From NCBI GenBank assembly GCA_964343195.1, contig CAYFIR010000035.1, positions 1-51,881 on the forward strand: a stretch of DNA of 51,881 nt. The letters are read 5' to 3'. This stretch comes from CAYVAP01 sp964343195 (GTDB taxonomy: Bacteria; Bacteroidota; Bacteroidia; J057). A program made the position numbers and the translations under genes. Shown piece after piece: positions 9,454 to 18,039 of the stretch (within the stretch, counting starts at the first letter, position 1; every line of letters begins with the position of its first letter). The notes under the pieces were generated by a model. It saw only the letters and a program-made list of their open reading frames with translations. It ran no database searches and had not been told where the DNA came from.

Positions 9454-11229
9454 ATGAAAACCGACGCCATCCTCTCGGTCGAGGACTTCATCCAAAAAGC
9501 CCAAGCCGGTAAATTCGTCATCCCCCCCTACCAACGCGGCTACAAGTGGGGCGTACCCGACGCGGATCAAGAAGAAGCGGTAGGCGTCTTGATGGGGAAC
9601 CTGCTGGATGCTTTTAAGCAAGGAAAGGCCGAATTCTTCATTCAGGGAGTTACCGTCTTTGAGAAAGACAAAGATGTATACCTCATCGACGGGCAGCAGC
9701 GCACTACCACCCTCTACCTGTTGCTGGGTTACCTTACTGGGCAGCCGCCCTTTGAACTCCACTACACCATCCGGAAGGATTCGAATGACTTCCTACAGAA
9801 GCAGGAGAAGAAAGGCATATTTTCATTTATCCAAGCCTGTCGTGTCCTGAAGGCCGGAGAAGAGTGTCCTCACTATGAGCAGAAGGATTACCAAGATATT
9901 TTTTATTTCCAAAAGGCCATTTGCACCATCCATAAGCAATTGGTGAAAAATAAATTCCTACAAGGCCAAGCGGATGGCCTCAAAGCCTTTGAAAAATATG
10001 TAAGAGAAAAGGTCAAGCTCTTCTACGTCGTCATACGGGAAAGCCAAGCCTCCAAAACCTTCCGTTTGCTCAATGGCGGCAAAGCCATCATGCTACCCCA
10101 GGAACTGATCAAGGCGGGCTTTCTAAGCAAGGCTTCGCGGGTCATGGGGCAAGGTAGCATCACCTCCGAACGGGATCAACTCTCCCAGGAGTGGGAAATC
10201 AATGCGCTGCGCAGCCGCTACGCCCGCCAATGGGACCGTTGGATCTACTGGTGGCGACGACCGGAGGTCAAAGCCCTCTACCGCAACGATGACACCCCCT
10301 TGGGCCTATTGCTCCCCATTTATCATCAAAAGGAATACCCAGAGAAGCCTACCCCCCAACTCACCTACAAATCCTTTTCAGATGCGTTCATGAAAGATGC
10401 GCCAAAAGCCAAAGAGCAGTTCGGCAAATTGCGGAAGCTGCAAAAGCGCTTCGAAGATTGGTTCCATGATACCCACACGTACAACTACCTGGGGCTGATC
10501 ATGCGGGTGGGAGGAGGCACAAGCGCCATTCTATACTTACTAGAGGAGGCTGATAAGAAGTCGAAGGAAGGTTTTCAGGAATCGCTTAAAAGTTATGCTA
10601 GGTGGATTCTCCTAGGAATTTCCCACAAGGATATAATCGGTCAAGATGAAGAGGCAAATCAGAAAAGGCAGTCTAGTGCACTGGAAATGTACAGACGACT
10701 GGCTCAGAAGCATGTCTACAAAAAGGAAGACGATGACGATAAGAATGCTAAAGAGGATGCTTTTCGGCAGTTGTTGAGACGAAATGTAGAGATGGACAAC
10801 GAAGTAGGCCGCAGGTTTGATTTCTCGCTCTATACAAAACGATCGCTGGAACATATTCATCCGCAATCTTGGGAAAATGAAGAAGCGCGTAGGCTCAAAT
10901 TTGACCCGGAGGAAAAGTTGTCTGTGGATAGCATTGGGAATCTGGTTCTCTTAGGAGGTGATGACAATGCTGCTTTCAGTAACTGGGACTTCGAAGGGAA
11001 AAAGGCGATTTACTTCGGCAAGGAGGAACCTGAGAAATTAAAAGAAAAACCCCTCAAATGGAGCCTCAAGCTCCTCCACAGTGTATCCATCTTCTCGAAT
11101 TCCAAGTGGAACGCGGAAACCATCCGGCAAAACCAACAGACCTTCCTGGCGGAGTTACGCCATTACTATGACCCACCTGAGGATACCACCGATGAAAACA
11201 CCCAACCCGCACAACCCCAAAACCCATAA
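9454..11229 (+). CDS. DUF262/DUF1524 (GmrSD-like) protein
   Basis: This 591-aa protein has both halves of the GmrSD family. The DUF262 domain shows IPPYQRGYKWG near residues 24-34 and the signature DGQQRTTTLYLL near 92-103. The C-terminal DUF1524 domain shows LEHIHPQ near 465-471 and SIGNLVLL about 30 residues later, the usual His and Asn of an HNH-like nuclease. GmrSD enzymes are NTP-dependent type IV restriction enzymes that cut modified DNA, and DUF262 also occurs in other defence nucleases. The last dozen residues (rich in P, Q, N and T) are encoded where an A/C-rich heptamer repeat begins, so the tail is probably a by-product of that repeat. The middle of the gene (about 10540-10990) is clearly more AT-rich than its ends. 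Confidence 0.85.
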   Translation: MKTDAILSVEDFIQKAQAGKFVIPPYQRGYKWGVPDADQEEAVGVLMGNLLDAFKQGKAEFFIQGVTVFEKDKDVYLIDGQQRTTTLYLLLGYLTGQPPFELHYTIRKDSNDFLQKQEKKGIFSFIQACRVLKAGEECPHYEQKDYQDIFYFQKAICTIHKQLVKNKFLQGQADGLKAFEKYVREKVKLFYVVIRESQASKTFRLLNGGKAIMLPQELIKAGFLSKASRVMGQGSITSERDQLSQEWEINALRSRYARQWDRWIYWWRRPEVKALYRNDDTPLGLLLPIYHQKEYPEKPTPQLTYKSFSDAFMKDAPKAKEQFGKLRKLQKRFEDWFHDTHTYNYLGLIMRVGGGTSAILYLLEEADKKSKEGFQESLKSYARWILLGISHKDIIGQDEEANQKRQSSALEMYRRLAQKHVYKKEDDDDKNAKEDAFRQLLRRNVEMDNEVGRRFDFSLYTKRSLEHIHPQSWENEEARRLKFDPEEKLSVDSIGNLVLLGGDDNAAFSNWDFEGKKAIYFGKEEPEKLKEKPLKWSLKLLHSVSIFSNSKWNAETIRQNQQTFLAELRHYYDPPEDTTDENTQPAQPQNP

Positions 11230-11262
11230 CTCAAAACCCCAAAACCTCAAAACACAAAACTT
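11219..11262. repeat. A/C-rich heptamer-like tandem repeat between the DUF262 genes
   Basis: Six units begin with AAAAC or ATAAC and have a period of 7 or 8 bases (AAAACCC, ATAACTC, AAAACCCC, AAAACCTC, AAAACAC, AAAACTT). They run from the end of the first DUF262 gene to 8 bases before the second. A close relative occurs inside the methyltransferase gene at 26564-26598. Confidence 0.8.
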
Positions 11263-11270
11263 CCCTCCCC

Positions 11271-13778
11271 ATGAACACATTAAATAGCGGCGACTCGCTT
11301 ACCCTTGCTGACCTCTTCAGTGGTGATCAGCGAAAAATCATCATCCCCGACTTGCAGCGCGACTACTGCTGGGGAGATGAAAAGCCCGGTAAAGACGGCA
11401 AAAACGAGCTGGTAACCGGCTTTGTCGAAAGCATGATTATTGCCTACCAGGATTACAACCGAGGACTTGAGGAGGCCCTACGTTCGGATGTTGAGACTCG
11501 GACAAACTCCCCGGAAAACTCCGCGCAACTCACCCAAACCCTGATCCTCGCTACCCGCAACCACGAGCGGGCGCAAGCCCGGGAGAAAACCCGCATGGGG
11601 TTGATCTATGCCTACGAAAATCCGACCCACTTTCTCCACCTCTGCGACGGGCAGCAGCGCATTACCACCCTCTACCTGCTCCTTGGGATGCTCTACCGAA
11701 AGGTACGGATAGACGGCAAGCCTGAATCTACCCTGGGCCAGCGGCTGATCTCTGACTACGAGCGCAAAGACGATTGGGAACCCTACCTGCAGTACGCCAT
11801 CCGCGAGAGTACTCTCTATTTCCTCAGCGACCTGGTGCGCTACTTCTTTTGGGGAGATGAGCAAGAGGCTGAGAACGAACGCAAAGCCGATACCAAGCTA
11901 GAGGTAACGGACCTACAAGCCCAATCCTGGTACTTCACCGATTACAACCTGGACCCCAGCATCCAAAGCATGCTCAGCGCCCTGGCGTTGATCAACAAAC
12001 AACTCGAAAAGCGTAATGCCGCCTGGTGCGAAGACTTCGGCCACTTCCTCTGCGAGCAGGTGGAGTTCCTGTACTTCGACCTGGAAAACCGCGCCCACGG
12101 CGAAGCCGTCTTCGTACTGATCAATACCACCGGCAAAGAGCTGACGACCACCGAAAACCTCAAGCCCCTGCTGCTGGGAGAACTCCCACTGGATGAGCAG
12201 GAAAGTTACGGCAGGGATTATTGGGAAAAGTGGGAGACCTACTTCTGGAAAAACCGCAGAAGCAACGAACACGAAGCCGACCCCGGCCTAAAAGACTTCC
12301 TGACCTGGTACCTGCGTATCCGGGATAGCAAAAATGATCTTTTAGCCCTGAGCAAAGAGTTTGAAGGAGAGAGGATCAAAGGGGAACTCGAAAGCATTGA
12401 ACAATACTTCCAGGCCCTAGAATCCCTCTGCGAATGGCTGGCCGACAATGAAAAAGCCCGCGAAATCATGGGGTTGGAAACCGAGGGTGGTAATATTTTA
12501 TCCTCCCTTCGCAGCCTCAGCCAAACGGGCAACAATCCTGCCCAGCAGAACCTATTGCTTCCCTTGCTGGCATATTGGCATACGCATCGGAAAACACTTT
12601 CACAGGAGGCTACGAATTCCGCTGCACGGGATCGGGCTCTCCTACGTGTCCTCCGCCGCCTCCGCCAAAACCACTACGACCAGCGCTGGTCATGGCGCAA
12701 AGATCGCTATGTGGATTGGCGATATGTCTTACAAATGGTCGAAGCCAGCAAAATCTACATCAGCGAGGAAAGATGGGATGTCAGCAGTTTTACCCAGCCT
12801 AAGGAAGGCTTCTCCTTTGAAAAGAAGGAAAATGTTGAACAGCCCTCACCAAACGCATGGTTCGGTCCGATCAATCAAATCAACCAGAAGCTGCGTGAGG
12901 TGGACCCTAATGCCGTGAATGAATGGGAGGATCATGAAGATTTTCTTGGAGACATAGAGCCTCTTCTTAAGGTTGCAGAAGTGGATATGAATAGGCCGCT
13001 AGACATTTCAAAAGAGGCTATTGAGAAGCTATCGCTTTTCTTTGAGACTTACCCCAAGGTATTGCCCCATTCCGACAAAATCCCATTCTCCGACGTGCGC
13101 CACAAAAACCTATTTCGATTGTGCCAGCTACTTTACATGGGATATGCTGCATACGGTTGGGTAAAGGGGCACTCATGGCGGCTAAATTATCCCAACAAGG
13201 AGAAAGGATATAGGGGAATCGATACGGATTTCTTTTATCAGATATGGCAAAAAACCACAGAAGCAGAAAAACAGAAAGCCCCGTACATCCTTAGCAGTTG
13301 GCTCGATGAGAAGCTCAAGGAGAAATTTCTTTCGCTAGAGCTCAATTTAGAGGGCTCTCTTCTTGAGGTTCAAGAAGACAACTATAAGTGGAGTCAGCTT
13401 GATAAGTGTAGGCGACTGTGGGCTATATTGGAATACCAACATGCGCTAATCCATAAACCTGATCAAGAGCTAGACTACAATGGTTTCCGTTGCGCTATTG
13501 GAACGTATGACGAACTTTCGCGGAATCAATGGTTGAAGGGACTAGAGGCGGAAGGCGGTTACTACTCCATGGAAAACCTCCTGTTAGGAGCGACCTTCCA
13601 TAACAACAAATCCGGCGGCTTTGGCTATCAAGCTTTCCCACTTATGGCGAAAGGGCATGAGGAACAACAGGAATTTAAAGATCTATCAGCCGAGGAAAAG
13701 CTCCGAAAAATCCGAGAAAGGAGTGCCTACCTCAAAAGCTTACTTGCACCTCTGGCTCCAGATGTAGCTCAATCCTGA
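11271..13778 (+). CDS. Second DUF262 protein, long form without a visible HNH motif
   Basis: This 835-aa protein has a DUF262 N-terminus: IPDLQRDYCWG near residues 25-35 and CDGQQRITTLYLL near 125-137. The latter lies further in than in its neighbour because of an insertion of about 30-40 residues. The segment VLINTTGKELT, near 285-295, is the usual DUF262 core helix region. The C-terminal half is long and I see no H-x-x-P and N pair typical of DUF1524, so the nuclease may be missing or too diverged to see. Two adjacent DUF262 proteins, one with and one without an obvious nuclease, suggest a hetero-complex in which this one senses and the other cuts. That division of work is inferred. The ATG at 11271 directly follows the heptamer repeat. 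Confidence 0.82.
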   Translation: MNTLNSGDSLTLADLFSGDQRKIIIPDLQRDYCWGDEKPGKDGKNELVTGFVESMIIAYQDYNRGLEEALRSDVETRTNSPENSAQLTQTLILATRNHERAQAREKTRMGLIYAYENPTHFLHLCDGQQRITTLYLLLGMLYRKVRIDGKPESTLGQRLISDYERKDDWEPYLQYAIRESTLYFLSDLVRYFFWGDEQEAENERKADTKLEVTDLQAQSWYFTDYNLDPSIQSMLSALALINKQLEKRNAAWCEDFGHFLCEQVEFLYFDLENRAHGEAVFVLINTTGKELTTTENLKPLLLGELPLDEQESYGRDYWEKWETYFWKNRRSNEHEADPGLKDFLTWYLRIRDSKNDLLALSKEFEGERIKGELESIEQYFQALESLCEWLADNEKAREIMGLETEGGNILSSLRSLSQTGNNPAQQNLLLPLLAYWHTHRKTLSQEATNSAARDRALLRVLRRLRQNHYDQRWSWRKDRYVDWRYVLQMVEASKIYISEERWDVSSFTQPKEGFSFEKKENVEQPSPNAWFGPINQINQKLREVDPNAVNEWEDHEDFLGDIEPLLKVAEVDMNRPLDISKEAIEKLSLFFETYPKVLPHSDKIPFSDVRHKNLFRLCQLLYMGYAAYGWVKGHSWRLNYPNKEKGYRGIDTDFFYQIWQKTTEAEKQKAPYILSSWLDEKLKEKFLSLELNLEGSLLEVQEDNYKWSQLDKCRRLWAILEYQHALIHKPDQELDYNGFRCAIGTYDELSRNQWLKGLEAEGGYYSMENLLLGATFHNNKSGGFGYQAFPLMAKGHEEQQEFKDLSAEEKLRKIRERSAYLKSLLAPLAPDVAQS

Positions 13779-13861
13779 TACAATCAATCCGTAACCTCCC
13801 CATGCCTACGAAACTACCAAACCCAACCCGTCCTGTCCACCTTTTTGATGAAATGATTTCG

Positions 13862-14899
13862 ATGCCAAAGAATAAGAACTTCCAGAAGCGGATTACTGTC
13901 TTGGACGAGTGCTTTGCAAATGCGCAAGGGCGGTTCACGCTGGAGAAGCTACAGGATATTTTGGAGGAAAGGGTCGGGAGTAGGCCGTCTCGGAAGACGG
14001 TCCAAAACGATATCCGATATATCCGAGATTTGATCGAGGATCAAAATAGTAAGAAAGGGTTTGCAGAGGATGTACCCGTTTTTAAAGAGAAGCTTTTTGA
14101 CGGAAAGAAAAAAGTATTCAAATATACCCTGCCTGAGTTTGCACTAGGCAAACAGTTGCTTAGTAAATCGGACCAAGAGCAGCTATTGGAGACCCTGGCC
14201 ATATTGAATCGATACAGAAATCGAGAGGATTTTCAGTGGCTGGATGAGCTGATCCCTCGAATCGAGCGGATCTTTCACCTGGTTCATACAGACTATGACA
14301 ATTTGATCAGCTACCAGTATAACCGAGATTATTCAGGGCAGTCCTGGCTAGGTAAATTATACAATCAATTGTTACGTAAGAAAGTGATCAAGGTCGAATA
14401 TCAGGCATTTGGTGAGGAACGAAGTACCCTACGGACCATTCATCCCTATCACCTGAAGCAGCACAATGAGCGATGGTTTCTGTTTGGCTACCAACAGGAT
14501 GAGCACTATACAGGGATTACTAACCTCGCTTTGGACAGGATTATAGGTTTCTCCGAGACTACAGAGGACATTTTGCCTGATACCGTGAACTGGGGCGATT
14601 ACTTTGATGACATGATTGGGGTTTCCAAGGCCACTGATGCTCAGCCAGTGTGGATTACGTTGAGGTTTGCATCTACCCGGATCAAGTATGTACTGACCAA
14701 ACCTCTACATGGGGCTTCTCAGCGGTTGGACAAAGCAGACCCCGAGGGACGAACCATCGCAATCAAAGTCATACCCAACAGGGAGCTGTATCAGCAAATC
14801 CTCTCTTTTGGAGCAGACGTGGAGGTGCTAGCTCCTGATTTTATCAAAGAGCACTTGGCAGAGCATGCCCGAAAGCTACTGAGCTATTATACAGAGTAG
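13862..14899 (+). CDS. WYL-domain transcriptional regulator
   Basis: The N-terminus is a helix-turn-helix region (residues about 1-60, with the pattern SRKTVQNDIRYIRD). A WYL domain covers roughly residues 165-240 and a WYL C-terminal extension follows to the end. WYL proteins often repress defence operons and respond to nucleic acid or nucleotide ligands; BrxR of BREX is one example. An ATG at 13802 would add 20 residues. I prefer 13862 because the protein then starts MPKNKNFQKR, the usual beginning of Bacteroidota WYL regulators, directly before the first helix. The gene sits between the DUF262 pair and the Druantia-like pair. It could control either one or the whole island. Confidence 0.85.
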   Translation: MPKNKNFQKRITVLDECFANAQGRFTLEKLQDILEERVGSRPSRKTVQNDIRYIRDLIEDQNSKKGFAEDVPVFKEKLFDGKKKVFKYTLPEFALGKQLLSKSDQEQLLETLAILNRYRNREDFQWLDELIPRIERIFHLVHTDYDNLISYQYNRDYSGQSWLGKLYNQLLRKKVIKVEYQAFGEERSTLRTIHPYHLKQHNERWFLFGYQQDEHYTGITNLALDRIIGFSETTEDILPDTVNWGDYFDDMIGVSKATDAQPVWITLRFASTRIKYVLTKPLHGASQRLDKADPEGRTIAIKVIPNRELYQQILSFGADVEVLAPDFIKEHLAEHARKLLSYYTE

Positions 14900-14996
14900 G
14901 TGTGTAAATAGATTGCACCCCTGATGTTGACATTTGAAACAGTGGAGCAAGAAGATCGTGCGGAAGGCGAAGGTCTAGAATAAATAGGTAAACACC

Positions 14997-17900
14997 ATGA
15001 GTTTCATCTCTAGCTTAACCCATCAGCAATGTACTGCTGCCTTCAACCGTCAGCCCTTATGGACTTATGATCTGAAAGAATCAGGTTTTCAGAAGCTAAG
15101 TAAAAAACTGGCGTCTCAGCCTGTTTTCCAGATCGATCCGCGCGATGCGGCCCTTTACTACTCTGAATGGTGGAAAAGATGCTACATGGGGGGGAAACCA
15201 AGTAAACAGGAAGTTTACGAGTCTCTCCTTACTTATGGAAGTCCTCGGTTTAGCAGCGATGATTTCTACAAACTCGCTCGCCGTGGAGCTCAGCAGCTGG
15301 GGGTCAAGTGGATCAAAAAGCAAAACACCCTTTACTTCAGAAGCCTGTTGCTGCAAGGCGGCTTACCGCTGGCGCATATTTCGCAAAACCAAGGGGCGTA
15401 CCAGGACTTCCTGCAAGCGGTGCTTGATGAACAGCCAGAGACCATCGAGGATTTCACCTTCAACCCAGACATACTAAAATACCTTCCTCCTTCCAGTCAG
15501 AATGACATAGTTTATGAGAATTGCCTGGCCATCGTCAAGTCTATTCTTAAAGACGAAGACACCTATGACGTCTTGTTCCAGTCCGATGATTCGCTAAAAC
15601 GCATCAGCGACAGCTTGAAGGTACGAAAGCAATCTCTGGAAAAGAGGATTCGGGAGTCCAAGCCACAAAATTACTGGCTCCTACGGGTGGGGCAAGAGGG
15701 GACCGAGATCAGCCTTCGAATTGGATTGGCAGATGCCTACACGGTAGGCTCTCTTACTAACATCCTAGGTTTTCATCCGGATGAGAGGGAGTATCAGCTA
15801 TTCGTCAATGAAGATTTGATCTGTGTATTTCGCCGGACGATCGGTGGAGGATACCGCACTGAATGGTACGGGCAGCAGAGTCAAACGTGGAATGGGGAAA
15901 GTAATTTACCTTATTCGTACGTAATCAGCGGCGGCAAGAAACGAGAGCTAAAGGACTTCATTCAATCCACCCCAAACCTGACGGAGCCCAGTCTTTGGAC
16001 TCGTTTCTCAGATGATGAGTGGAGGCTGGTTAAAGGCGGAGGCACCCGCCACAAAGAGGCGGCTCTGCTTTTTCCATCTCCATGGCAAGGAGGCCTGGAG
16101 GTGACTTCTATCACAATAGATGAAGTTTCGCTGAGCTGGATGCCTTTCGAAGGGGAAACTTCCCTGGTCCTCGGAGAAGAAACGCGACGGTATCGAAGCG
16201 AAGTGAGGTCTTTTGATTGGACGTTGGTATCTGAAAAGCCAAACTGGATAGTCAAAGGCAGCCTGCCCATTATGCAGGGGAATTTGCGTGTAAACGTTTA
16301 CGATGAACGGAATCGGATCGTCCCTGAGGACAGGCGAGAAGTATGGGTAAGGCGAAAGAATTCTCTTGCTCAGTGGACGTTGATACGAGCCAACCATGGT
16401 CCTCTACCCCTGGGTTACCTTGAGGTAAAAATTATCTTTGAGGACGTGATTGCTTTCGACGCATGTTTTAACCTCGGCGATCTACAGGTTTCCTTTCAAA
16501 AGCAAGCGATTGATCAGGCTGAAGTCCAGGTTGCCAAATGGGGGGGCTTTCAATTCCGGTTGGAGGAGACGCCGGATATGGAGGCGAACCGAATAGACGA
16601 TGGCTATGCTTTGAATTTGATATCAGGGTATGCCCGGATTCCTACTGTAATAAAAGGAACCATCGGGCATAGGAACGGTCGATCTCTACGTTTCGAAATG
16701 CGCTCGCCTTTTGAGGGGTTAGCCATGACTGACCATACAGGACGTGTTTTGGAGAGAGGAGCCAATTTGTCGTTTGCTGATTTATATGGAGTGAGGTTGC
16801 TGTGCACGCCGGGCAGGGCCACGACGCTCGTCATGAGAAATGACAACGATGACCATGCAGGGATCACGATAGAGAAAGAGATTAACCTTGCCTCTTTTCC
16901 TCTCATTTCTTTCATTGATGAGATCACCCGATTGCTCTACATCAACGATGTGATGGACCATCGGAGCAGAGTCTCTCTGACGATGACTGAGGGAAATTCA
17001 GTGGAAGTGTACTACATCTCGAAGTTTAGCCACACCCTTGATATAGAGCAACAAGCCGAATTTCAGGTTAAATTGTTGGAGTCGAATGATGAGCTGGACC
17101 TGTTTGCCATTCCGTTGAGTGGCCGAGTGGAAGACTTGCAGGCCATTCCTTTAGTGTCAGAAGGGGGGGGCTATGCCTTACCTAGGCAGCATAGCAATAA
17201 GCAGTTCATCATCGTGTCTCCTCTAGAGGGAGGAACTCAAGTGATGCCTCGTTTTGTCAACTGCGATGAGGCTTATGAGGGCGAAAGTAGGGAGGCGCGA
17301 ATATCCCAATTCCACGATGATCTGGCAAATTCGGCATTTACCGATGACGCCTGGGAGAGGCTATTGGTGTATTTTAACATTTGCAAAAAGTACGAAATCC
17401 CCTATTCTACCTTTGATCAGGTTCGAGCGTTGTCTATGAGTTCTCAGGTTGCAGCAAGGGCCTTTTTCTTTTTGGGGATCAACCAGGACGAGGTTGATAT
17501 TTTTATTCAGAAGGTAGTGCCTAATCTTGAGCAGGAACTGGGTTTCTGCTTTCACTGGGCGTATTATCAGGACTGGGGGCGAGCTTTCGATGAAGTACTT
17601 GGCGCATACGGCCAAAATAAAGATACTATAGAAGCTATCGCTCCGTTGCTGGCCCTTTACCTGCAGGAAAGTGGCCTGGAAGTGCTCAACGCTTTCATCA
17701 ACACTGGAAATGTGGCTGAGAGGAAGCAGGTCCTGCACAGCGATATTCGCCATTTGCGCGCAAGCTTGGGGGAAAGGGTTCTCAACGAGCTTCCAGATAT
17801 GGGACCTGCGATAAGCAGCGACTATCAAATCCCCATTCACGCACACCTGCCGGTCAAGGTAATCCTCAAGTCCGCTATTGCTGTGGGAGAGTCTGTCAAG

Positions 17901-18035
17901 GGAGTCTCGGTCGAAAAACCGATTTGGGGGGGAGACGACCACCGGAGCAGGCTCCGGCGATACATTCAGTATAGCCAATACCTCCATCCCCAGTTTTATT
18001 CAGATATCATTTTACACGTCCTCTCAAATTCCTAA
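14997..18035 (+). CDS. druH: DruH-like / YjiT (STY4851) family protein of a Druantia type III pair
   Basis: This 1012-aa protein has, near its N-terminus, LWTYDL (residues 21-26) and YYSEWWKRCYMGG (54-66). That pattern is characteristic of the STY4851/ECs_5259 (YjiT-like) family, large proteins of unknown biochemistry. The gene is directly followed, 4 bases after its stop, by a DruE-like helicase. Druantia type III is defined as DruH plus DruE, and DruH is a protein of about this size, so position, size and family agree. No enzyme motif, membrane segment or signal peptide is visible; the middle looks rich in beta strands. The 97 bases between the WYL gene and this start could hold a promoter. 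I am fairly sure of the family and moderately sure of the Druantia label. Confidence 0.66.
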   Translation: MSFISSLTHQQCTAAFNRQPLWTYDLKESGFQKLSKKLASQPVFQIDPRDAALYYSEWWKRCYMGGKPSKQEVYESLLTYGSPRFSSDDFYKLARRGAQQLGVKWIKKQNTLYFRSLLLQGGLPLAHISQNQGAYQDFLQAVLDEQPETIEDFTFNPDILKYLPPSSQNDIVYENCLAIVKSILKDEDTYDVLFQSDDSLKRISDSLKVRKQSLEKRIRESKPQNYWLLRVGQEGTEISLRIGLADAYTVGSLTNILGFHPDEREYQLFVNEDLICVFRRTIGGGYRTEWYGQQSQTWNGESNLPYSYVISGGKKRELKDFIQSTPNLTEPSLWTRFSDDEWRLVKGGGTRHKEAALLFPSPWQGGLEVTSITIDEVSLSWMPFEGETSLVLGEETRRYRSEVRSFDWTLVSEKPNWIVKGSLPIMQGNLRVNVYDERNRIVPEDRREVWVRRKNSLAQWTLIRANHGPLPLGYLEVKIIFEDVIAFDACFNLGDLQVSFQKQAIDQAEVQVAKWGGFQFRLEETPDMEANRIDDGYALNLISGYARIPTVIKGTIGHRNGRSLRFEMRSPFEGLAMTDHTGRVLERGANLSFADLYGVRLLCTPGRATTLVMRNDNDDHAGITIEKEINLASFPLISFIDEITRLLYINDVMDHRSRVSLTMTEGNSVEVYYISKFSHTLDIEQQAEFQVKLLESNDELDLFAIPLSGRVEDLQAIPLVSEGGGYALPRQHSNKQFIIVSPLEGGTQVMPRFVNCDEAYEGESREARISQFHDDLANSAFTDDAWERLLVYFNICKKYEIPYSTFDQVRALSMSSQVAARAFFFLGINQDEVDIFIQKVVPNLEQELGFCFHWAYYQDWGRAFDEVLGAYGQNKDTIEAIAPLLALYLQESGLEVLNAFINTGNVAERKQVLHSDIRHLRASLGERVLNELPDMGPAISSDYQIPIHAHLPVKVILKSAIAVGESVKGVSVEKPIWGGDDHRSRLRRYIQYSQYLHPQFYSDIILHVLSNS

Positions 18036-18039
18036 TGTC

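Noticed and set aside
11271..13778. HNH nuclease in the second DUF262 protein
   Set aside because: No His-x-x-Pro with a following Asn pair was found in the C-terminal half, so nuclease activity is not claimed.
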